Shown: piece after piece, positions 1 to 7,577 of the stretch
Numbering within the stretch: the stretch's first letter is position 1
How the letters are laid out: every line of letters starts with the position of its first letter
DNA from: Candidatus Omnitrophota bacterium
GTDB taxonomy: Bacteria; Omnitrophota; Gorgyraeia; 2-01-FULL-45-10
Length of the DNA stretch: 38,778 nt
NCBI GenBank assembly: GCA_903843285.1
Contig: CAIMPC010000022.1
Span: 1-38,778 of the forward strand
Reading direction: 5' to 3'
The notes under the pieces: model-generated
What the model was told of the DNA's origin: nothing
Databases searched by the model: none
Seen by the model: the letters and a program-made list of their open reading frames with translations, nothing else
Made by a program: the position numbers and the translations under genes

Positions 1-228
1 CGTTTTATTACATGTGAAGGGAGATCTTATCGAAGTAAGAAATAACCGGGTATCTTCTATTCTTAAGCTTATATTACAAGGGGAAACCATCGTCAGGATT
101 TTAGATGCCCATGCGTCATGATACGCTTACGAGGGAACCACTGTGATTACTTTTGGTACCGTTGTCATGATCGCCAACAATTGCCGCATAAAGCTGTTTC
201 TGCGCCCAGCATCTTCTTTATTTGGTTA

Positions 229-402
229 CAGTCAGCGCGTTTTTACGCCAGCTGCACCAGACACCCATCCGGTTATGGTGTTATCCCTGCTCATCTGATC
301 TTGAGTAACGATAACACCCTGAGCTGATCGCTCTCCAGAAGATCATTGGTTCCGCCTCATTGCCCATTCAGTAAATAAAACATCTAGCCTTTTGATAAGG
401 CT
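229..402 (-). ncRNA. Hairpin-rich non-coding block downstream of the IS110 transposase (candidate bridge RNA)
   Basis: Region 122-545 has no convincing gene. Within it, three hairpins follow one another: 386-402 (6-bp arms, 5-nt loop), 277-318 (9-bp outer stem GGTGTTATC/GATAACACC, a symmetric 4x4 internal loop, then CTCA/TGAG with an 8-nt loop) and 233-254 (7 bp with a 2-nt bulge). Known family fact: IS110 elements carry a structured non-coding 'bridge' RNA at one end, downstream of the transposase in the IS1111 group. Inference: this block could be that RNA, read on the minus strand like the transposase. I could not define the element ends or guide loops, so it may equally be unrelated structured DNA. 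Confidence 0.3.
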
Positions 403-545
403 GACAGTCCTTATTCGGTTCATGAGGCGGGCAGACAGCGTTTTATGCCGGCCATTTATTCAATAATAATCGGGGGTGAATATCCAATCAGTTCTCTCGT
501 TTTTCTACAGTCCCACATTCCGGCTTATCACCCCTGATCTGATTC

Positions 546-1659
546 TTATTGAAACAACTTATCTTCTTGATAATGGAAGTTCTCATCCGTTATCGCTTTA
601 AATGAGATCCTCGCGATCTTGCTCGCGATGATCGCAAGCGCTTTCGCGCTTCCCTTTCTCCTTTTCATCCTCTGGTAGTAATCGCGTATCCTGTCATACC
701 GTAATGCATGAACCGCCGCTTCAGCGTATGCCCATCGCAGTATGGCATTGCCGCATTTTCTGTTGCCCGATCCTTTTATCTTATTATTAGACGTTTTCTT
801 CGCCTCCACCAGCCTGCAGTATGACAGGTAATTCTTAACGCTTTTAAACCTGTCCACGTCTCCCAATTCCAGCATGATCGTCATACCGACTATCTTATCG
901 ATCCCCGGAAGCGCTCTGAGCTTCGTAACGGAATCGGTCTCCTTGAGCTGCGCGAAGAGCTCTTTCTCGATCGTCGCCACCTGAAGATTTATCGTTTTTA
1001 TTATCTCTATTCCGGATTGCATTGCTATGCATAAATTCTTCTCATCGAAAAGCCGGTATAACTCTTCCGTAGTCAGTTCCACCAAATGGCGTTTTCCTAT
1101 TTTCGCGCACAACCATGTTTGGAATTGATGCCCCATGCTGTTGAGTATCCTGGTTCTTGTGTTTACGAACAGAGTCCTCTTCCTTAACACGAGGCCTATT
1201 AATTATAACCCGGCACTGGTCTACTCTCCCAGCCAGTTGCCCAGCAAGTACCATCGACGCTGGAGGGCTTAACTTCCGTATGAGGTCCCTCATCGGGCGG
1301 TCCTTCTTCGGGTAGATATATCCCTCCGGCAGGATCCCCAGCCGCAACATCTTGGCCAGCCACCGCGTATCGGTCTCATCATTAGAGTTCTTGATACCAT
1401 CGTAGTCTCCCATTTTTGATGGGTTCGCCAGCCTTACGTTATATCCCGCCTCTGAGAGGCCATCCATAAGCCAATAGCCATTGTAGGTGGACTCCATTAC
1501 GATCCCTTTGAGCTCGTTTTTGTGATCTTCGAAGAATTCCTTCACTTCTTCAATGCTATTTTTTAATCTTTTCTGTTTGACCCATCGGTCTTGTTCATCT
1601 ATGATACCGCAATAACAATTACTTGCATGTAAATCTATCCCGCCATACAATATACTCAA
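546..1659 (-). mobile_element. IS110-family insertion sequence, transposase gene interrupted
   Basis: Two reading frames together make one IS110-family transposase. The N-terminal part (1659 down to about 1279) starts with TTG behind a strong GGAGGTG and shows the RuvC-like DEDD set: Asp in GGIDLHASN, Glu in VMESTYNGYWL, and the Asp pair in NDETDTRWLAKMLR. The C-terminal part (about 1200 down to 546, in another frame) resumes at LVLRKRTLFVNTRTRI and carries the helix-hairpin-helix LRALPGIDKIVG and the Tnp_20-like region ending in KCGNAILRWAYAEAA. Between them, RDLIRK should run nearly straight into LRKRTLFV. Instead about 75 bp of foreign sequence intrude, with a TAA stop and a frame change. 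The element as assembled cannot make a full-length transposase. It would be intact at about 340 residues if the intruding block were removed. Confidence 0.9.
1207..1278 (-). rRNA. 3'-half fragment of a 5S rRNA gene inside the transposase
   Basis: Read on the minus strand, this stretch matches the conserved 3' half of bacterial 5S rRNA in order: GGAAGTTAAG, CCTCCAGCG, CGATGGTA, a variable helix IV/V hairpin, GGGAGAGTAG, and a final GCCGGG-type 3' strand of the terminal helix. The 5' half (the partner of the terminal helix and loop B) is absent, so this is a fragment and not a working gene. It lies exactly where the transposase reading frame breaks. The left junction falls at CGGAAG, which fits both the transposase codons (Arg-Lys) and the 5S sequence, so there is about 6 bp of microhomology. 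Recognition is from memory of 5S consensus, not from a search. Confidence 0.8.
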
Positions 1660-1660
1660 G

Positions 1661-1732
1661 GGGCACCTCCTTTTTTTTGGGTAATAATATAGATATTTAT
1701 TTCACGCACACCTATATTATACCCGAGGTGCC
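1661..1732 (-). promoter_or_regulatory. IS110 promoter and RBS-sequestering inverted repeat
   Basis: On the minus strand a TATAAT box (plus-strand 1716-1721) lies upstream of GGAGGTG (1664-1670) and the TTG start at 1659. The whole segment is an inverted repeat. GGCACCTC (1662-1669) pairs with GAGGTGCC (1725-1732), and 1679-1692 pairs with 1712-1724 with one bulge. The distal arm lies upstream of the -10 box. A transcript from this promoter would therefore lack it, while read-through RNA from outside would include it and could bury the ribosome-binding site. The -35 box is weak. Confidence 0.6.
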
Positions 1733-1751
1733 TCTTTTATGATTATCAGTT

Positions 1752-1915
1752 CTATTTATTCTCTTTCGGCCTTCCCCTTTCGAGCCTTATGTTGCTTACG
1801 CCGAATTCCTTCTCCATGCGCTTAATGAAACTATCACTCCCTAAGAATAATTGCCGATTGACCGCCTGACCGATGCGCTCGAAGTCCGTTATTATATGTT
1901 TTCTATAGGCAGTCT
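1752..1915 (-). pseudogene. C-terminal remnant of a REP-associated / IS200-like (Y1) transposase
   Basis: Reading the minus strand down to the TAG at 1752-1754 gives about 53 residues, including HIITDFERIGQAVNR, LFLGSDSFIKRMEKEFG and a basic end RLERGRPKENK. The 'LGS..FI.R' segment and the RGRP tail resemble the C-terminal ends of REP-associated tyrosine transposases. An in-frame TAG lies just upstream, and no HUH domain or catalytic Tyr is present, so only the tail of the gene remains. It sits immediately upstream of the IS110 element. The assignment is tentative, since the matching segment is short. Confidence 0.4.
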
Positions 1916-1977
1916 ACTAATTGCCCTAACAGTCTAATGAATAACTAACTTTCTCATCCTCAAATAATGAGTAGTTA

Positions 1978-2005
1978 TATTTACATATTTTAGTTATTTT
2001 GTCAA
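1978..2005 (-). promoter_or_regulatory. Sigma-70-like promoter facing the transposase remnant
   Basis: Minus-strand TTGACA (plus 2000-2005), a 16-bp spacer and TAAATA (plus 1978-1983). It points towards the transposase remnant and the IS110 element. No intact gene lies directly behind it, so it may be the surviving promoter of the decayed transposase. Confidence 0.4.
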
Positions 2006-2027
2006 GCCGTTTTCGCCAAAGTAATTT

Positions 2028-2074
2028 ATCCGTCTTCGCAATCAATGCGCGGGTAATAAAGCGCTGCGACGGAT
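2028..2074 (-). other. Stem-loop just after the rmuC stop codon
   Basis: ATCCGTC (2028-2034) and GACGGAT (2068-2074) form a 7-bp outer stem enclosing a GCGC/GCGC inner stem (2047-2050 and 2061-2064). It begins 15 nt after the rmuC stop codon. There is no following T-run, so it is not a standard intrinsic terminator. It could stabilise or process the 3' end of the mRNA. Confidence 0.25.
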
Positions 2075-2088
2075 GACCTCGGAGAGTT

Positions 2089-3021
2089 TTATAGCGGGTT
2101 GTTGTGCTCAAGGCTTGATATGTGCTGCTCAAGCTTGGTAATAGCGCCGCGCGCTTCATTATTATGCTTGGAGTGGGCGTTCTCTATGTGAGTTATGATA
2201 ATATTATATATGGTCTTGAAGCGATCATAGTCATTTCGTAAGGCAGTTACCTTACATAATATATCCTTTGCATTTTCCTCTATTTTAAGGGCCTTCATAC
2301 CCTGTAATATGGTCATTAGATAAGGATATATAGTTTGCGGAGAGGTCGGATATACCTTTTTTTTGAGCGCATAATCCATGAGAGTGTTGTCTTCTCCAAA
2401 ATTCTTATTCTTAACAAACGCCTCATAATAGACGCCTTCAGAAGCAATGTACATTAGGGCGAAGTCCGTCGTCTTCTCATTGGGAAGTATGTATTTGGCC
2501 GTCTCATCTATCCTCTTCTTGACGGCGATCGAGAATGACTTCCAATGAATTCGTTTTTGCGCATCATCTGCGGCCGAGAGCATCTTATTGAAATCTTCCA
2601 GCGATAGCTTGGAATCAATGGGAACGATATACTCTTTAAACTTAATGGTAAAATCTACGGTTCCGGAGCTCAGGCGTGTTTGCGTTCCGAACATATCCGC
2701 AGGCAGGACATCATGTAATGCCTTTTCGAGAAGCCTCTCTCCTATAGAGCCTGCCCCTTTGGGCATAATAAACATATTTCGTAGGCTTGTCACCTCGTTC
2801 ATAACAGAATTAATCTGTTGAGCCTTCTGGTTCAGGCTTCCGATACGTTCATTAAGGCTCTCTATAGTGCTCGAGGCCTGCCTTCGCATCTCATCCGTTA
2901 CGGGAAGTTTTTCACTCAGACATTGCACATTAGCAGAAATATCCTTAATGCGTATTATCAGATAAAATATGGCAAGCAGTAGAACGGACAATAGTATGAA
3001 TAGGAAAATATTTATGCTCAT
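2089..3021 (-). CDS. rmuC: RmuC-family DNA recombination protein
   Basis: 310 residues. An N-terminal membrane anchor (about 4-24) is followed by a coiled-coil segment (about 30-85) and the RmuC nuclease-like domain. Visible motifs are GSIGERLLEKAL and the PD-(D/E)xK-like core VDFTI...VPIDSKL, with further conserved stretches TTDFALMYIASEGVYYEA and YPYLMTILQGMKAL. RmuC proteins limit recombination between inverted repeats and are thought to be structure-processing nucleases. At 310 residues it is shorter than E. coli RmuC (about 475), mostly in the coiled coil, which is common outside proteobacteria. It starts 5 nt after the DUF1844 gene and is the last gene of the rpsU-led unit. The symbol follows family membership; function has not been shown for this lineage. 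Confidence 0.88.
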   Translation of the reverse strand: MSINIFLFILLSVLLLAIFYLIIRIKDISANVQCLSEKLPVTDEMRRQASSTIESLNERIGSLNQKAQQINSVMNEVTSLRNMFIMPKGAGSIGERLLEKALHDVLPADMFGTQTRLSSGTVDFTIKFKEYIVPIDSKLSLEDFNKMLSAADDAQKRIHWKSFSIAVKKRIDETAKYILPNEKTTDFALMYIASEGVYYEAFVKNKNFGEDNTLMDYALKKKVYPTSPQTIYPYLMTILQGMKALKIEENAKDILCKVTALRNDYDRFKTIYNIIITHIENAHSKHNNEARGAITKLEQHISSLEHNNPL

Positions 3022-3026
3022 CCGTT

Positions 3027-3380
3027 TTATTTACCCGCCTTATTTACAAATCTCAGCCTAAGATCGTAGAGAATTCCTTCCAGCGAGGATTCCTCATCTT
3101 TGGCAAGATTGTTTTTCGTCTTATCTTTCAGCATGTTCAATGTCTCTATGATAAACTTGGCATGCGGCACACTAAGCTCTTTCTTCTTAGTGATCGGGTG
3201 CTCGACATCTCCCAGCGCTATCAGCGCTTCCATGAGCAGGCCGGACATGAATAGGCCAAAAGTTACTTCGGGCACCTCAGGGATATCATTTGCCGGAGGC
3301 CCGGGATTATCTCCGAAAACCGATTCCTTACGCGATTCATCGATACTCTTCTTTACCTCGTCTTTATTTTCTTCATTCAT
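3027..3380 (-). CDS. DUF1844 domain protein
   Basis: 117 residues. The first 40 or so are charged and Pro-rich, probably disordered. They are followed by the DUF1844 core, starting at about EVTFGLFMSGLLMEALIALG and continuing with PHAKFIIETLNMLKDKTKNNL and EESSLEGILYDLRLRFV. DUF1844 proteins are small, widespread in PVC and deltaproteobacterial genomes, and have no assigned function. The gene starts 1 nt after the patatin gene ends and runs directly into rmuC, so the three are very likely co-transcribed. Family recognition is from sequence pattern; no role can be inferred beyond the operon context. Confidence 0.85.
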   Translation of the reverse strand: MNEENKDEVKKSIDESRKESVFGDNPGPPANDIPEVPEVTFGLFMSGLLMEALIALGDVEHPITKKKELSVPHAKFIIETLNMLKDKTKNNLAKDEESSLEGILYDLRLRFVNKAGK

Positions 3381-3381
3381 T

Positions 3382-4173
3382 TTATAACCTCAGGTCTTTC
3401 TTTATCTGTTCCACCACACTCTCCGCGGCATATGCCCCCCTGAATATGATCTCGCGTGATTTTTCAAACGCCGCTTGATCGGTATCGGGAAGAGTAACCT
3501 TAATAATTGCATCGGCATCACGTGACTGATATTGATTTAACTCTTCCCCCATTATCTGGAACGACTGGATTATCATTTGAAATATATTATCGATCTTGCC
3601 CTTTTTGATACAGAAACCGACATCGACAGCTATTATATATTCGGCGCCCAGGTTCCCGGCAATCTTAGTCGGGACACTGTGCTTTATCCCGCCGTCGCAT
3701 AACAGCCTGCCGTCTACCCTGACAGGATTGAATATGCCGGGCCATGAACAGCTCGCGCGCACGACCTTCACGAGCTCGCCATGCTGAAAGATCACCTCTT
3801 CACCGGTCTCTATATCGTTGGCAACCACTGTTAAAGGGATCTTACAATCTCCAAATCCTTTATCATCCAGCATTCCGTGAATAGTCTTTTCCAGCTTATC
3901 TCCGGCAAGCAGCCCCATCCTTGGCATGGTCGGATCCAATATCTTTTTTGTAGTGAACTTATACGCGCGCTCCTCCAGCTCAGGCACGGTTAAGCCTATC
4001 GAATATGCCGCGCCAATGAGTGCGCCCATGCTTGTGCCTACAATATTATCGATCGGTATCTTCTCTCTTTCGAGAACCTTAAGCACTCCAATATGTGCTA
4101 TGCCCCTGGCCGAACCACCGCCCAGAACCAGCGTCACCTTTCTATTCTTCTGTGATTTGAGAAAATTTAGCAT
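3382..4173 (-). CDS. Patatin-like phospholipase (RssA/NTE type)
   Basis: 263 residues, the usual length for short bacterial patatin proteins. It carries the oxyanion motif GGGSARG (18-24), the nucleophile elbow GTSMG (Ser48), and the catalytic Asp in CDGGIKHSVP, giving the Ser-Asp dyad of this family. There is no signal peptide, so it probably acts in the cytosol or on the inner face of the membrane, hydrolysing lipid acyl esters. The start is supported by AGGAGGTG 9 nt upstream. The gene lies 109 bp downstream of the M16 peptidase gene and next to the DUF1844 gene. The exact substrate cannot be deduced. Confidence 0.93.
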   Translation of the reverse strand: MLNFLKSQKNRKVTLVLGGGSARGIAHIGVLKVLEREKIPIDNIVGTSMGALIGAAYSIGLTVPELEERAYKFTTKKILDPTMPRMGLLAGDKLEKTIHGMLDDKGFGDCKIPLTVVANDIETGEEVIFQHGELVKVVRASCSWPGIFNPVRVDGRLLCDGGIKHSVPTKIAGNLGAEYIIAVDVGFCIKKGKIDNIFQMIIQSFQIMGEELNQYQSRDADAIIKVTLPDTDQAAFEKSREIIFRGAYAAESVVEQIKKDLRL

Positions 4174-4282
4174 ATCCTGTCACCTCCTACTTTATTATCA
4201 AACCCGCATAACCCATAACATGCGAAAAGCCACATGATGCTATTATCGCAAACCGCATACCATAGTTTTAAATTATCACCAT

Positions 4283-6898
4283 CTATCTGCTTGATGAGAC
4301 TACCACTTTTACGATCTTCTGAGGGTCCAGATATTTGTTTGCCGCGTTTTTCACATCTTCTTTTGTAACACTATTTATCGCTGTGTCATACTTATAAACA
4401 TCATCATAACCCAAACCTCGAAGTTCTTCCACTGCAAAATTGAATGCGAAGTATCCATTGGTCTGCATAGCCATCCGATGCCGCGACGACAACTCTCTCT
4501 TGGCCATGACCAGCTCTTCATCTGTTATTAAATGAGCTCTTAGCTTGACCAGCTCATCCATGAGAGCACAATCGGCTTCGTTAAGTTTATCTTTTGTAGT
4601 GGCGACATAAAACACGATCATCCCGGCATCAACCCAGAAATCCTGCCAGCACCCGAGAGTATATGCCAGAGAAAGTTTATTACGAAGTTCGCTAAAAAAT
4701 CTACCGGAGTAACCGGACATCACAGCGCCGAGAACCTCCAGGGAATATCTGTCCGGGTCCTTTTTCGGCACGGTTCTGAATCCCAGCATTATAAGACTCT
4801 CTTCTTTGTCCGTTGTGACACAGATCGTCTTCGGCTTATCAATTACCGGAATTACAGGGGATGTAGGAGGCGCCTTTTTCCATTTCAGGCCAGAAAATAG
4901 CATTGACACCTTCTCTTTCACCTTTTCGCCGTCTACATCTCCCGAAACAGCGATCACCATATTATCAGGCACGTAATATTTTCCGTAAAACTCGGCCACC
5001 TCTCCGATCTTAAGAGAGTCAATCGATGCTATGCGACCTGCAGGATTAAGAGAGTACGAAGAGCCTTTGAATAGCTCATTCCTGAGAACCTTGACACCGG
5101 CTTCCATTATGTCATCGTCTTCAATTAAAATGGAAGCTGTTGCGGAGGATTTAGATTTATCGAACTCTCTCTCGGCAAAGCTTGCGTTTCCAAGCACATC
5201 CCTTAAAATCTCGAGCGCTATATCGATGTCGGGCTTCAGTATAGTGATGTTAATACCGAAAGCGTTAACTCCGCTAAATGGATCCATCTCGCCGCCCAAC
5301 TCCTGTATCCTTCCTTTTATCTTTGCGCTTTCCGGCCGGGATATAGTGCCCCTCAAAACCATATCGGCAGTTAGATTTGATATGCCGTTATTATCGATAG
5401 TTTCAGCGCTTGTTCCGCCGAGCATGGCCGCGGTTATGCTTACGGATGGAATCTTCCTATCCTCTCTAACGATCACCCTTATACCGTTCGGCAAGGTAAT
5501 TTTACTGACAATATTTTTGGAGACTTTTTTTTCTGCAGGCTTAACCGGAATGGCCTGCGCCTTCGGCGTAAGGATGACGGTTGTAAGCTTATCTGCCAGA
5601 AGATATTTATTAGCTACGGAACGAATATCTTCTTTGGTTATGGCACGCATGCCATCTAAATACCGCACGGAAAACGTTTCCGATCCGGTAAACGCGTAGC
5701 TCGTTGAGATATCATTTGCCTGAGCTTCGATAGTTTCGCGCGTCGAAATAAAGTCGGCTGTAAGCATCCTCTTGGCCGCCTCAAGTTCACCGTCTTGAAC
5801 AAGTTCGCTATGCAGTCTGTTCACCTCTTCCATTATCGTCTTTTTAGTATCTTCGAGTTGATTTTTATCCAGAATAGCGGTAATGACGAACAGCCCGGGG
5901 TCTCTTGGAGTATAATTCCATGCCGCAACGGTATGCACCAGGTTCTTATTTTTATACAATACCGTGTTTAACCTTGAGTTATCACCTCGGGCCAGGATCG
6001 CCGATAACACATCCATCGCATACAGATCTTCGCTTAAAATGCTTGTGGAATGAAATCCCATAGATAGATACGTAAGGTTGGCTTCTATGTCCTCCCGGAT
6101 GGACCGAGGCTGGATCTGCTCGGGCTCAGCCGCTACTATATCGTACGGCGAATAGTTAGCCCTACGAAAATCCCTAAATTCTTTTTCAGCTTCGGATATC
6201 GCATAAGCCTCGTCGACATCCCCGACAATAGTTACTATTATTCGGTTCGGAACATAACGAGCGCTGTAATAATTGGCCAGATCTCCGGAGGTAAGCGCCT
6301 TCAGGTTATCTCTATATCCTATAGTCGGATACTTGTATGGATGTACCAGATATGATTCCTCGTTAAGCATTCGCATTATGCGCCCCTGGGGCTCGTCCTC
6401 GTCCATGCTGATTTCTTTTAAAATAACCTCTTTCTCTTTAGTTAGTTCGGCCGGATCCATGCGGGCATTCAGAAGCATATCCTTAAGTATATCTAAGGCT
6501 TGGGGTAGGTATTTAGATGGCAGGATTATATAGAAATCTGTTATATCCTGAGAGGCAGAACCGTTTATGACTCCGCCGTAGGACTTCACTTCTGTCTCGA
6601 TCGCGCCCGGACGCCTTCTGGATGTACCTTTAAATATCATATGCTCTACCGCGTGGGAAATCCCGGATCCCAGATATTGGCCTTCGAGACTAGACCCGGT
6701 CTTCACCTTCACATCAATGGCGACCAAGCCTTCAGCAGAGCTCCACCTGGCTAAAAGAGTGAGGCCGTTGTCTAAGATTTTCTTAGAAACGGCCTCATCA
6801 GGTAATGCTATTAGTTCTCGTGCATCGCTATACGCAACAGATGTAAGGAACAAAATAGATAATAAAACAAAACACGTCTTCTTGATTATTTCTTCCAC
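4283..6898 (-). CDS. M16 family zinc metallopeptidase, two-domain, exported
   Basis: 871 residues with a signal peptide (about 1-24, cleavage near VAYS-DA). Two M16 repeats follow. The first, active repeat has the inverted zinc motif HAVEH (82-86) and a downstream Glu-rich helix (EKEVILKEISMDEDEP) that supplies the third ligand. The second repeat (about 470-871) lacks HxxEH, having ISNLTADMVLRG at that place, and keeps the R/Y substrate-binding pattern (GYSGRFFSELRNKLSLAYTLG). This is the usual active/inactive pairing of clamshell M16B enzymes, fused in one chain. The start codon is GTG at 6898, so the gene overlaps the last 13 bp of rpsU and is probably translationally coupled to it. Export suggests degradation of peptides outside the inner membrane. 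Confidence 0.93.
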   Translation of the reverse strand: MEEIIKKTCFVLLSILFLTSVAYSDARELIALPDEAVSKKILDNGLTLLARWSSAEGLVAIDVKVKTGSSLEGQYLGSGISHAVEHMIFKGTSRRRPGAIETEVKSYGGVINGSASQDITDFYIILPSKYLPQALDILKDMLLNARMDPAELTKEKEVILKEISMDEDEPQGRIMRMLNEESYLVHPYKYPTIGYRDNLKALTSGDLANYYSARYVPNRIIVTIVGDVDEAYAISEAEKEFRDFRRANYSPYDIVAAEPEQIQPRSIREDIEANLTYLSMGFHSTSILSEDLYAMDVLSAILARGDNSRLNTVLYKNKNLVHTVAAWNYTPRDPGLFVITAILDKNQLEDTKKTIMEEVNRLHSELVQDGELEAAKRMLTADFISTRETIEAQANDISTSYAFTGSETFSVRYLDGMRAITKEDIRSVANKYLLADKLTTVILTPKAQAIPVKPAEKKVSKNIVSKITLPNGIRVIVREDRKIPSVSITAAMLGGTSAETIDNNGISNLTADMVLRGTISRPESAKIKGRIQELGGEMDPFSGVNAFGINITILKPDIDIALEILRDVLGNASFAEREFDKSKSSATASILIEDDDIMEAGVKVLRNELFKGSSYSLNPAGRIASIDSLKIGEVAEFYGKYYVPDNMVIAVSGDVDGEKVKEKVSMLFSGLKWKKAPPTSPVIPVIDKPKTICVTTDKEESLIMLGFRTVPKKDPDRYSLEVLGAVMSGYSGRFFSELRNKLSLAYTLGCWQDFWVDAGMIVFYVATTKDKLNEADCALMDELVKLRAHLITDEELVMAKRELSSRHRMAMQTNGYFAFNFAVEELRGLGYDDVYKYDTAINSVTKEDVKNAANKYLDPQKIVKVVVSSSR

Positions 6899-7053
6899 GC
6901 CATCTTTCTCTTGCGACGCTTCTGCTCGCTGGGCTTCTCGTAATGCTTTCTTGCCTTGAGAGTCTTCAGCGTTCCTTCTATCTCCATCTTTTTTTTAAAT
7001 CGTCTAAGCGCCTTTTCAATAGGCTCGTTCTCACCAACGGTGATCTTAGGCAT
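6886..7053 (-). CDS. rpsU: 30S ribosomal protein bS21
   Basis: 55 residues, starting MPKITVGENEPIEKALRRFK and ending RRKRKMAWKK. The Arg/Lys-rich helices and length fit bS21, a small-subunit protein that helps base-pairing of the 16S 3' end with mRNA. It is too short for many gene callers. It has a well-formed promoter (7088-7116) and a GGGGTGA ribosome-binding site. The end of the gene overlaps the start of the M16 peptidase gene by 13 bp. In this window S21 heads a unit with a protease, a lipase, DUF1844 and RmuC. Confidence 0.95.
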   Translation of the reverse strand: MPKITVGENEPIEKALRRFKKKMEIEGTLKTLKARKHYEKPSEQKRRKRKMAWKK

Positions 7054-7087
7054 TATTTTATATCACCCCTTTTACATGATTTTTTAT

Positions 7088-7116
7088 ATAATATCAGTCG
7101 ATTTACGGGTTGTCAA
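7088..7116 (-). promoter_or_regulatory. Sigma-70 promoter of the rpsU unit
   Basis: Minus-strand TTGACA (plus 7111-7116), a 17-bp spacer and TATTAT (plus 7088-7093). This is near-consensus, about 35 bp upstream of the rpsU start. It is the best promoter in the left half of the window and probably drives rpsU through rmuC. Confidence 0.85.
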
Positions 7117-7141
7117 GGTATAACTAATTTATATATAAATA

Positions 7142-7546
7142 TCATTCCATTTCGCTTTCCAGAGAACGCGATAACTTGCGCCAGAACTCGCCGCACCTGA
7201 TGGGCGTTGCCGAATAGCTCTTGGCATAGAAATATATATCATTGTCCGAAGATACCACCCTTATATTACGCCTCTGCCTGTCCGGCGTATCGGCTATATA
7301 TCTTTTTATGTAGGCGTCGGCATCTCTTGCCGGTATGATCTGAAGTCCGGGCGTGTTTCTGTATCCTATCCCCAGGTATTCGTTCGTGCTGTCAAACACA
7401 AGCACGATTGGATCGTTATGGGTCTCCTGAAATCCTTCAAGATATGAAATCAAAAGACGAGCCGATTCGAGAGAATCGACATTGTCATCCTTTATGTCGG
7501 AATGTCGGTCTCTTATAAAATTCCATCCATCAATGATAATAGGCAC
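7142..7546 (-). CDS. NYN/PIN-like domain protein (YacP/Rae1-like putative ribonuclease)
   Basis: 134 residues. The pattern of acidic residues fits the NYN fold: IIIDGWNFI at the N-terminus, VLVFDSTNEY in the middle, ARDADAYIKRYI and VVSSDNDIYFYAKS further on. In Bacillus the related YacP (Rae1) is a ribosome-associated endoribonuclease. The product is slightly shorter than YacP (about 170 residues). The likely start is GTG at 7546, because an in-frame TAA lies a few codons upstream and no ATG fits. No clear Shine-Dalgarno is seen. Its neighbours are a small membrane protein gene upstream and the rpsU promoter downstream. The RNase role is inferred from the fold only. Confidence 0.75.
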   Translation of the reverse strand: MPIIIDGWNFIRDRHSDIKDDNVDSLESARLLISYLEGFQETHNDPIVLVFDSTNEYLGIGYRNTPGLQIIPARDADAYIKRYIADTPDRQRRNIRVVSSDNDIYFYAKSYSATPIRCGEFWRKLSRSLESEME

Positions 7547-7577
7547 AATATTAAGTCCGTTTTAAACGGTAGTGTAT

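Noticed and set aside
2..121. Open plus-strand frame of 39 codons running in from the left edge and ending in TGA
   Set aside because: Too short and with no recognisable motif; a stop-free stretch of this size is expected by chance. It could be the end of a gene outside the window.
118..327. 69-codon plus-strand frame in the gene-free left region
   Set aside because: No ribosome-binding site, no motif, and it overlaps the hairpin block; treated as a chance frame.
1926..2159. 77-codon minus-strand frame overlapping the end of rmuC
   Set aside because: Starts inside rmuC in another frame and runs through the hairpin and promoter-like DNA; no family pattern that I can defend.
7127..7140. Perfect 14-bp palindrome ATTTATATATAAAT downstream of the NYN gene
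   Set aside because: Pure A/T sequence; palindromes of this kind are common by chance and no regulator site is implied.
7558..7570. Short palindrome CCGTTT-T-AAACGG between the small membrane protein and NYN genes
   Set aside because: Loop too small to fold as RNA and no T-run; not a terminator.
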